From: Bacillota bacterium
GTDB taxonomy: Bacteria > Bacillota > Clostridia > Lachnospirales > Lachnospiraceae
Reading direction: 5' to 3'
DNA length: 64,000 nucleotides
Assembly (NCBI GenBank): GCA_023415635.1
Contig: JAEZJV010000061.1
Coordinates: 59,515 to 123,514 of the forward strand
The notes below the pieces were generated by a model that worked only from the letters and a program-made list of their open reading frames with translations, was not told the DNA's origin and ran no database searches. The translations under genes were made by a program, and so were the position numbers. Positions 45,870 to 53,272 of this stretch are shown piece after piece. The stretch's first letter is position 1, and every line of letters begins with the position of its first letter.

Positions 45870-45898
45870 TTTCGTCAATATCACGAATTAATTTCGTC
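45870..45898 (-). repeat. Direct repeats upstream of the regulator promoter
   Basis: Two copies of GACGAAA (minus strand) offset by 22 bp, two helical turns, just upstream of the -35 box. Spacing matches AraC-family half-sites. A third copy, GACGAAA on the plus strand, lies at 46022-46028. Confidence 0.5.
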
Positions 45899-45965
45899 TA
45901 TTTTATCTTCAATTGTATATATTTATTGTTAATTTATTAATTATTATCAATTTATCAAATTACTA

Positions 45966-45994
45966 TTGCTTTTTAGAATTAATTGAGTGATAAT
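45966..45994 (+). promoter_or_regulatory. Promoter of the superoxide dismutase gene
   Basis: TTGCTT, 17-bp spacer, GATAAT. It lies in the 384-base gap 45720-46103, which otherwise contains only the divergent regulator promoter, its repeats and AT-rich spacer. The downstream leader is about 105 bases. Confidence 0.5.
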
Positions 45995-46103
45995 ATCTCT
46001 ACAACTTACAGCAAGCTACTGACGAAACATATTTATGTCAGTGGAAGCAGAGAAATATTAAAAGTTTCAATCGACTTTTTATTAAGATTAGGAGGAAAAA
46101 TAT

Positions 46104-46727
46104 ATGTTTAAACAAGTTGAATTACAATATAATTTTGATGCATTGGAGCCCCATATTGACGAGCTTACCATGCTGACCCACTATACAAAGCATCATGCTG
46201 CCTATACTTCGAATCTAAATGCCGCTCTTGAGAAGGTACCCTCGTTATCCTCCACCAAGATAGAGGAGATACTGACCGGACTTCCCGAAATTTCCGATGA
46301 GACTCTGCAAAATGCCATCAGAAATAACGGAGGAGGCTTCTATAATCATAACCTGTATTTTGAGACTCTGACACCCGGTGGAAGCAATCACCCCTCAGGA
46401 GATCTGGCGAGACAGATCTCGTTGAACTTCAATGATTATGCATCCTTGAAGGAAAGGCTGTCTGCTGCCGCTGCCAACAGATTCGGATCCGGCTGGGCCT
46501 GGCTGTCGGCAAACCGCAGCGGAGCCTTGCAGATATCCTCCAGTCCCAATCAGGATAACCCAATTATGGAAAGCCATGGTGAATGGTTCCCGATTCTTGG
46601 AATCGATGTTTGGGAGCATGCCTATTATCTAAAATATAAAAACCTGCGTGCAGATTATGTCAAAGCCTTTTTTGATTTAATCAACTGGGATGTGGTGGCA
46701 AAAAATTATGCAGCAGTAATTTCCTAA
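46104..46727 (+). CDS. Iron/manganese superoxide dismutase
   Basis: Cytoplasmic enzyme that dismutates superoxide. 207 residues with all four metal ligands: His in LTHYTKHHAAY (near 26), His in GGGFYNHNLYFE (near 78), and Asp and His in IDVWEHAYYLKY (near 168-172). GGEWAWL-type loop is GSGWAWLSAN. AGGAGG precedes ATG. No TM or signal peptide. Metal preference (Fe versus Mn) is not decided here. Single gene with its own terminator; useful to an anaerobe during air exposure, like the H-NOX receptor. Confidence 0.95.
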   Translation: MFKQVELQYNFDALEPHIDELTMLTHYTKHHAAYTSNLNAALEKVPSLSSTKIEEILTGLPEISDETLQNAIRNNGGGFYNHNLYFETLTPGGSNHPSGDLARQISLNFNDYASLKERLSAAAANRFGSGWAWLSANRSGALQISSSPNQDNPIMESHGEWFPILGIDVWEHAYYLKYKNLRADYVKAFFDLINWDVVAKNYAAVIS

Positions 46728-46751
46728 CGGTCATAGTACAGCTTGTAATAA

Positions 46752-46794
46752 GGAGCAGCTGCTCCGAAGCTTTCATGCCCCGGACAGCTGCTCC
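46752..46794. terminator. Terminator after superoxide dismutase
   Basis: 10-bp stem GGAGCAGCTG / CAGCTGCTCC with an inner extension. The first arm is part of a self-palindrome GGAGCAGCTGCTCC, so alternative folds exist. Between converging genes. Confidence 0.7.
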
Positions 46795-46865
46795 CTATAA
46801 TAAAGCAGATACCTTTTGTGTAATGATTTAAACTCTTATATAGCTCTTTATAGTATCATAAAGGC

Positions 46866-48377
46866 TTATCTTGCTCCTCTGACACGCTCCGGTAAAAAAC
46901 CTCTGTCTCTCTCCGGTATAATCCTTCTCAACTCAAAATAGCACAATGCATTTGAAGATAACGGTATCTGAAAGGCTGCTTTTCCATCAATAACCTCAAA
47001 ACGTCTTGTTCTAAGCTGAGGACAGGCGGCTGCCCTAAGGAGTGCCAGCTGCTGTTCATTAGGATTGGCAGGTTCTCCAAGATCAATCCAGGTCTTAAGC
47101 GGGTTACAGACATCCTCATCCACCAGTTTCCTGATCAGAACATATTCACCGTCATCCGTGTCTATCGTGAAGTCCAACGTAAGCTCACAATCCACCTTTC
47201 CCTCCTCAGGATTCCAGGCAACGCCATGAAAATTGTTCTGATCGTCCTTGGTAATAATAAAGTACTCATTTCTGGCGACAGCCTTAGTACCCAAATCCTT
47301 AAAGAAGGAAAATGCCCAATAGGTAGGCTTTTGAATACTTCCATTCGCCAACAGACCAAAGCAGCCGGAGAAGGGTGTAAAAGAAACCCCTGCCTCTTCA
47401 AAAACATCTCCGAAGGTCCAATAGGAATAGGAAGCACAGACATCTCCCATCTCCGACAGCAGGCGGGCTATATATGCGGCATTCAGATTGGTATCATGAA
47501 TCGGGTTCAGCGGAGTATAAGAGGTATTGAATTCCGTTATATGCATTTCCATACCTGTATATTCGGGATAGCTGTCTATAATCAGACGGCTCTCCCTCAG
47601 CTCCATAATAAAATCCTTCGGATCACGGAGCAGCTGATAATCATAATGCCCGTTCCTTTCCGGCGATTCTGTTGCATATGCGTGCCTTGTTACGAAATCC
47701 AGAGGGGTTCTATGCTCGGAGCAATAATTAAGGAAGCACTTCAGCCAGCGCACATCATCCACCCCGCAAATTGCAGGGCCTCCGACACGAATTCGGGCAT
47801 CGCAGCTTTTTACTGCCTTGCTTGAAATCTCATAAAGCTTAAAATACTCCTCCATATCAGCATTCTCCCAGAATCCGGGCAGATTCGGCTCATTCCACAC
47901 TTCAAAGGGCCAGGTTACTACCTCCTCCCTGCCATAACGACTAATCCAGTGTGTAATGACGGCTTTCACTAATTCTGCCCACCTGGTATAATCCTTAGGT
48001 GGAGTGGTATTTCCCTTCCAATAGAATATGGTCTGAGTACCGGAAGCCAATTTGTCCGGCATAAAGCCTAATTCTACGAAGGGCTTCAATCCCAGTGATC
48101 GATAAGTATCAAATACCCTGTCAAGATAAGTAAAATTATACTCCACCTTCTCTTCGCCATTTTCTTCATATGTTTGATAGATTGCCAAATCATCACAAAA
48201 CAACCCATGACCGCGTATATGGGAAAAGCCGATTTCCTCCTGGACCTTCCTTAGCTGTTCATAATATTCCTTCTGCAGTGCTAAATGCATCCGTCCTGTA
48301 CCGATACAGAACAATGCCTGGTTATTGAAGGTTGTACTCTGGTTACGGTCAATTGTAAACTTAAGTGACTTATTCAT
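46866..48377 (-). CDS. GH39 beta-xylosidase
   Basis: Removes xylose from xylo-oligosaccharides. 503 residues without signal peptide. Acid/base Glu163 in EVWNEPNLPGFW and nucleophile Glu282 in MHITEFNTSY are in place, with HVRGHG-like FSHIRGHGLFCDD near 52. GGAGAA precedes ATG. Downstream of an esterase gene on the same strand with 63 bases between; together they would trim and deacylate xylan fragments. Confidence 0.93.
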   Translation of the reverse strand: MNKSLKFTIDRNQSTTFNNQALFCIGTGRMHLALQKEYYEQLRKVQEEIGFSHIRGHGLFCDDLAIYQTYEENGEEKVEYNFTYLDRVFDTYRSLGLKPFVELGFMPDKLASGTQTIFYWKGNTTPPKDYTRWAELVKAVITHWISRYGREEVVTWPFEVWNEPNLPGFWENADMEEYFKLYEISSKAVKSCDARIRVGGPAICGVDDVRWLKCFLNYCSEHRTPLDFVTRHAYATESPERNGHYDYQLLRDPKDFIMELRESRLIIDSYPEYTGMEMHITEFNTSYTPLNPIHDTNLNAAYIARLLSEMGDVCASYSYWTFGDVFEEAGVSFTPFSGCFGLLANGSIQKPTYWAFSFFKDLGTKAVARNEYFIITKDDQNNFHGVAWNPEEGKVDCELTLDFTIDTDDGEYVLIRKLVDEDVCNPLKTWIDLGEPANPNEQQLALLRAAACPQLRTRRFEVIDGKAAFQIPLSSNALCYFELRRIIPERDRGFLPERVRGAR

Positions 48378-48440
48378 CCCTATTCTCCTTTTTTATGTCT
48401 GCCTGCTTGTTGAAGCTCCGTGAAGAAGAAGCTTAATAGT

Positions 48441-49235
48441 TTATCCCAGCATCCATTGAATGGAAGGCTCCAGATGTTGACTCCAGAAATTCCAGTCGTG
48501 AGCTCCCGGGCTCTCTATATAAGTGACAGGGACTTTTTCCTTCTGTAGAAATTGATGAAACTCCCTATTCTCTTTAATCAGAAAATCCTCAGTTCCGCAA
48601 GCCATATAGATCGAAGGAATTGCCTGGTTTTTTTCCTTCAGTTCTTTTATGAGAACCTCGGGATTATTCACGCTATGACTCAATTTGCTAAGATCACCGA
48701 ATACCGAAGTATAGTATTCATAGTCGGCAATTGTATCCTTAAATCCTTCTTTCAAATTTTCGATTTTATGGATTATCAGCGCAGAGGAAAGCGCCATGAT
48801 TTTCCCAAAGGTATTCGGATAAGTGAGTCCTGTATGAATTGCACCGAACCCTCCCATGGAAAGTCCTCCGATATAAGTATCCTCCTTGCCCGCAGATAGG
48901 CCGAAGGTACTTCTTACATAATCCACCAGTTCCTGTCCGACAAATTGACAATAAGCCCTTCCTACTCCCTTTCCATCCAGGTAAAAGCTATTATCTCCTG
49001 AAGGCATCACAATTGCTATATTATACTTTGTCGCGAGGTCCGTCACCCTGGCCCCGAGCAGCCAATCCCTGCAGCCTCCTGAATATCCATGAAGCAAGAA
49101 TAATACCTTTGTTTTCCGTTGATAGCAATCATTACCTGCGGTCATCATCTGCGGTATATCATTCGGTATAACTGCGGAAAAATTAGTATTTTTCGCCAAA
49201 GTCTTTGCATAATAATCCACTTGGAATAATCCCAT
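48441..49235 (-). CDS. Tributyrin/acetyl-xylan-type esterase
   Basis: 264-residue alpha/beta hydrolase of the putative esterase family (EstA/FrsA-like, PF00756). Nucleophile Ser in GGLSMGGFGAIH (near 115), Asp in CGTEDFLI and His in PGAHDWNFW near the end; oxyanion-loop LLHGYSGGCRDW near 45. No signal peptide. Extension to 49271 lacks a ribosome site; ATGGAGGT selects ATG 49235. Same strand and direction as the GH39 gene, so likely removes acetyl or feruloyl groups from imported xylo-oligosaccharides. Confidence 0.88.
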   Translation of the reverse strand: MGLFQVDYYAKTLAKNTNFSAVIPNDIPQMMTAGNDCYQRKTKVLFLLHGYSGGCRDWLLGARVTDLATKYNIAIVMPSGDNSFYLDGKGVGRAYCQFVGQELVDYVRSTFGLSAGKEDTYIGGLSMGGFGAIHTGLTYPNTFGKIMALSSALIIHKIENLKEGFKDTIADYEYYTSVFGDLSKLSHSVNNPEVLIKELKEKNQAIPSIYMACGTEDFLIKENREFHQFLQKEKVPVTYIESPGAHDWNFWSQHLEPSIQWMLG

Positions 49236-49471
49236 AAATACCTCCATTCCTGCGCCTATGGCGCATCTCATTCCCCTTCCAAATCAAATGATACATCATA
49301 TCGCGCAAATTCACCATCATTATTTATAATAAAAATGCTCTTGATATTTATGAATAATGCGGAACGATTCTACGTTTTGGTAATCCGGACGAATTTGTTT
49401 TATATCAAAAAGATGCCTCACGAAGAAGCATCCTTCCACAACTTTATATGCTATTATGTATTTCTATCAGA

Positions 49472-50374
49472 CTATAGGATAACGTCGATCAGCACTCCCT
49501 CAAGAATTGCAAACAGGAGTACGTAACCCAGATAAAGACTAAAGCGTTTCATACCCAGAATTATTTTTACAGCTCCGAGATTAGTAATCTTCGTTGCCGG
49601 GCCGGATACCATAAAGGCTGCAGCTGCACCCATACTCATACCTGAAGCCAGCCATTCCAACAGGATCGGTATGGTACCTCCGCCGCAAACATATAGCGGA
49701 ACACCGATGGTTGCGGCTAATAATACTCCAAACCCTTGTTGATTTCCAAACAGGCTGGCAAAGGCCTCCGACGGAACATATCTCTGGTACAAAACCGAAA
49801 GGATAATACCAATCAGAAAATATCCACCGGTCGTTTTGATGTTCCGGCCGAGATTTTTCAGAAACCGTAATAACAGATTCGGATCGGTATCTCTTCCGGA
49901 CGTCGGACCGAAACCTGAAAAGTCAAAAAATTCCTTTCCCTTGTAAAAGATATGAATACATAAGCCTGCTGCCATTCCACAGAATATAGCGGATAGCAGT
50001 CTTATGATAAAGGCTGTCCTGCCAAGTGCAGCGCTGTAAATCAGCAGCTGAGGATTTAGCAGGATAGAACTCATCATGAATGCCGCCAACCAATCCTCCC
50101 TCATTCCCTTTTTAGAGAAAGAGGCTGCAATAGGTATCGTACCGTACATACAAATGGGAGAAGCAATTCCAAGCAGACTTGCCGGAACGATCCCCAGCAG
50201 TCCAAGGCGTTTCTTCTTCATATTATCAAACATCCCATGGATCTTGTCCTTCCCGAAAACGGATATTCCCGATCCCAATACCATACCAATCACCCAGTAC
50301 CAAAAGATCTGTTCGAATTGGATCATGAAATAATAGCAGAAGTATATTACTTCCCGCCGTATTACATTACTCAT
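49472..50374 (-). CDS. Predicted permease, PF03773/ArsP-like
   Basis: 300-residue membrane protein with about eight spans. PASLLGIASPICMYGTIPIA near 60 and ATIGVPLYVCGGGTIPILLEWLASG near 215 are the two conserved inverted half-motifs of this permease family (partial motifs; Pro, Cys and Gly-rich). Some members export trivalent organoarsenicals or other thiol-reactive solutes. Its start overlaps the stop of the upstream DUF362 lipoprotein by 8 bases, so they are made together. Substrate unknown. Confidence 0.83.
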   Translation of the reverse strand: MSNVIRREVIYFCYYFMIQFEQIFWYWVIGMVLGSGISVFGKDKIHGMFDNMKKKRLGLLGIVPASLLGIASPICMYGTIPIAASFSKKGMREDWLAAFMMSSILLNPQLLIYSAALGRTAFIIRLLSAIFCGMAAGLCIHIFYKGKEFFDFSGFGPTSGRDTDPNLLLRFLKNLGRNIKTTGGYFLIGIILSVLYQRYVPSEAFASLFGNQQGFGVLLAATIGVPLYVCGGGTIPILLEWLASGMSMGAAAAFMVSGPATKITNLGAVKIILGMKRFSLYLGYVLLFAILEGVLIDVIL

Positions 50375-51422
50375 CGATATTCACCAAATTATAGTTCTGT
50401 GTTCCCAGACCGATTTCCTGCCCATAATCCAGGGTATGAGTTCCATTCTTTGATTCTATACGTGAAACCAGTCTTTTTCTTTCTTCCTCCGGAGCAGCAT
50501 ATACCTGATCCACGCAGGCTCTGTCAAGAGCTACCGGATCTAGGGATGCAAGAATTCCAATATCCTTCATATTAGGTTTGGCAGGATGGGGATTGCAATC
50601 ACAATCGATGGAGAGATTGTTCATAATACTGATATAGATAATATTCTCCTCCGCAGCATCCGCTATTGCCTTCGCTGCTTCTGCCATTGACTCCAGAAAT
50701 TCGTCCTGCTTATAGCCTCCTGACAGCCACCCATTGGTATCCGATGCTCCTACATTGTGGATTAAGTTCTTTCCCTTGGTGGAAGCAAAGCCGATGGACA
50801 TATTCTTAATTGCCCCGCCGAAGCCTCCCATCTCATGTCCCTTGAAATGAGAAAGAACAACGATAAAATCATAATTTTCAAAATGGGAGCCTACCACATC
50901 TTCCTTCAAATGCTTCCCGTTTTTAATCGGTAATTTAATCTCTCCCTCTGCATCCAGAATATCGACAGAGGTATAAGCTGTGAAGCCATGATCCTCAGCG
51001 GCTTGCATGTGAGCTGCCGTGTTGGTTCGTCCTCCTCCGTAAGCGGTGTTACAGTCTACAAAGGTACCGTTTACAGAAAGCACAAAATCCTTCACAAGAT
51101 CAGGAGACAGGTAATTATTTCCGCCAGGTTCTCCCATATGTACCTTCACCGCAACCTTCCCCGAGGCTTCTCTTCCCAAAGCCTCATAGATACGGATTAT
51201 GCTTTCCGGAGTGATTTCTTTGGTCATGTATACGGTTGCCGGTTCCTCCGCTGCTATGGCAGGTGACGGTGTAGATGTAGCCTCTGCGGTCACGGTCAGT
51301 GTGGGTACGGCGGTAGGTTTTGCTTTTTCATCTGTGGCAGAATTATTCTGTCCTGCACTGCACCCGGTTAAAAATACCATAATAATTAATGCTGCAAAAA
51401 TAAATTCCAAATACTTTTTCAT
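50367..51422 (-). CDS. DUF362 lipoprotein
   Basis: 351 residues. Lipoprotein signal (LTGCSAG, Cys at about 21), a Thr/Pro/Ala-rich linker (25-60), then a DUF362 domain (about 65-340) with KVHMGEPGGNNYLSPDL, GAIKNMSIGF and DCNPHPAKPNMKDIGILAS. Many DUF362 proteins carry or accompany 4Fe-4S clusters; no ferredoxin CxxCxxC motif is present here. It sits on the outside, coupled to the permease gene. Role unknown; redox or metal handling is conceivable. Confidence 0.85.
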   Translation of the reverse strand: MKKYLEFIFAALIIMVFLTGCSAGQNNSATDEKAKPTAVPTLTVTAEATSTPSPAIAAEEPATVYMTKEITPESIIRIYEALGREASGKVAVKVHMGEPGGNNYLSPDLVKDFVLSVNGTFVDCNTAYGGGRTNTAAHMQAAEDHGFTAYTSVDILDAEGEIKLPIKNGKHLKEDVVGSHFENYDFIVVLSHFKGHEMGGFGGAIKNMSIGFASTKGKNLIHNVGASDTNGWLSGGYKQDEFLESMAEAAKAIADAAEENIIYISIMNNLSIDCDCNPHPAKPNMKDIGILASLDPVALDRACVDQVYAAPEEERKRLVSRIESKNGTHTLDYGQEIGLGTQNYNLVNIDE

Positions 51423-51476
51423 AATAATAACCCTACCTTTACGCTAATAATTACCTAATGAATCCAATCCCTTTTC

Positions 51477-51505
51477 ACTATGCGGCAAATATAAAAATTT
51501 GTCAA
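51477..51505 (-). promoter_or_regulatory. Promoter of the DUF362-permease operon
   Basis: TTGACA, 17-bp spacer, CATAGT, 55 bases upstream of the lipoprotein start. Confidence 0.55.
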
Positions 51506-51630
51506 TAAAAAAGTAATAATTTTGAATATTAATACATAATTATGTTGATTGGTATAACCGGGTTAGGTACTAATAGAAACGCTCCTGACATAAGCATATA
51601 ACTAAATACAACAGAAGGAGTAAAATTGAT

Positions 51631-53091
51631 TTGAAAAATGTAAATGTCAGATTACAACCTATTGCCAGTAATATAAATATGCCTACTGTTATAAAAACGG
51701 CCATACTACCGGGAGATAGAGAAGAAAGCCTGTTTATCGCTACTCAGGTGGGGGAGATATTCTATGTGAAAAGCGGAAGGTTAGGAACCTTTTTAGACCT
51801 TCGCCCATTCATTATAAAGCTGGGTGCTTCCGGCGGCAGGTATGATGAAAGAGGATTAATCGGGCTGGCCTTTCACCCATATTTTAATTATAACGGTATT
51901 TTTTATCTTCACTATTCAATTGCCGGATCTCAGGGTCCCGGTATTGTGCTTCCGTCTTTTGAACCGACAGGAGGTAATACAGAAGACCGTCCCGAACCCT
52001 TCCATCCGAATCCCTGTATACCTCAGACCCTAAATCTGAAATGGATCAACAGGGAAATTGCTTATGACCATATTGATACTGTTGAGGAATGGGGCCTACA
52101 ATCGAACGGACAGCTCCAAAGGCATAGGATATTGCTTAATATCAGAAGACCCTTCTTTAATCACAATGGTGTCAACAGTCTGAATTTCTCACCCGAGACC
52201 GGACGTCTGGTCCTGACCACCGGAGATGGAGGAATGGGTTACGATCCCTTCAATTTAGCCCAGGATGATATGGAAATAGCAGGCAAAATTATTGAAATCG
52301 ATATTTCTATTGATGTGCCAATCAATAATCCACCCGTAGCAACCCGCTTTGACGAGCTTCCGGCACCTCTTCAGGAAGCTATGACAATCATCGCCAAGGG
52401 TACCCGCAATATAACCGGTATCTCATATCAGGGCCTCAATAACCGCTATATCAAATATGTCGGAATTGTCGGGCAGGACCTGGTAGAATCGATCTATGAA
52501 TTTATTAATTATAAGCCGCTTCCGGTAACCCGGCTCATTCAGGCGTATGCCAATAATTCCAGGTACGACCGGGAAGGACTGATTAATTTCGGCTGGCGAG
52601 GGTGGGAAGGGGCTTTCCCCACCACAATTATCAGAAATTGCAGCAGACAGGGCGCTCCTGAGGAACAGACCATTGCATTCTATGAGGATACAGTGATTAC
52701 CTCGACGTACCGACTGCCTCCGCTTATCAACTATTTTCATAAAGATCCCCGTCCCGATAAATTCGGAGGCACCGCTCTCACCGGAGTTCAGGTTTATCTC
52801 GGAAACAGGCTTCCTGATCTGACAGGCAGTGTTGTGTTTACGGATTTTGCCCGGAACGGGGAACCCTTGAAGCCTCCGGTGAGAGGCGTCTTAGCCTATA
52901 CCAAGACAAGGCTGGATTGCGGATTAAATGATTACGGCATGATTAATATCGATTATGCTTTCGGTTCCGAATCAGCTTACTTCGCAAGTCTGGGCACAAA
53001 TATAGATCAGACCAGCTTATATCTGGGCGTCTATGGTTCTATGAATGTAACAGAGGCTGGCAAAGGAACCGTTTATGAGATCCTACCCTGA
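51631..53091 (+). CDS. Glucose/sorbosone dehydrogenase-like beta-propeller protein
   Basis: 486 residues of the GSDH (PQQ-dependent soluble sugar dehydrogenase) superfamily: N-terminal PTVIKTAILPGDREESLFIATQVG (partial), DERGLIGLAFHP near 80, FFNHNGVNSLNFSP (the catalytic-His region) near 180, LTTGDGGMGYDPFNLAQD, and late FGGTALTGVQVY. No signal peptide, unlike most relatives, which are secreted. Start TTG 51631 has AGAAGGAG 10 bases upstream. No PQQ synthesis gene is present, and obligate anaerobes generally lack PQQ, so it may bind another cofactor or be purely structural. Confidence 0.8.
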   Translation: MKNVNVRLQPIASNINMPTVIKTAILPGDREESLFIATQVGEIFYVKSGRLGTFLDLRPFIIKLGASGGRYDERGLIGLAFHPYFNYNGIFYLHYSIAGSQGPGIVLPSFEPTGGNTEDRPEPFHPNPCIPQTLNLKWINREIAYDHIDTVEEWGLQSNGQLQRHRILLNIRRPFFNHNGVNSLNFSPETGRLVLTTGDGGMGYDPFNLAQDDMEIAGKIIEIDISIDVPINNPPVATRFDELPAPLQEAMTIIAKGTRNITGISYQGLNNRYIKYVGIVGQDLVESIYEFINYKPLPVTRLIQAYANNSRYDREGLINFGWRGWEGAFPTTIIRNCSRQGAPEEQTIAFYEDTVITSTYRLPPLINYFHKDPRPDKFGGTALTGVQVYLGNRLPDLTGSVVFTDFARNGEPLKPPVRGVLAYTKTRLDCGLNDYGMINIDYAFGSESAYFASLGTNIDQTSLYLGVYGSMNVTEAGKGTVYEILP

Positions 53092-53171
53092 TTATTCTTT
53101 CATACAGATCTAGCTGACTGCTGTACTTTATGTGCAGAGAAATAATATACTGACACCTGTTACAGCAGGGA

Positions 53172-53200
53172 TTGCTTCTGATGCTATGGTATTATACAAT
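53172..53200 (+). promoter_or_regulatory. Promoter of aconitase
   Basis: TTGCTT, 17-bp spacer, TACAAT, about 70 bases before ATG. Confidence 0.5.
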
Positions 53201-53272
53201 AGAATGAAGGAATGAAATAAAGCAATTCTGAGCAGCTTAAGAATAAAATAATCGTACAGAAAGAGGTATCAT

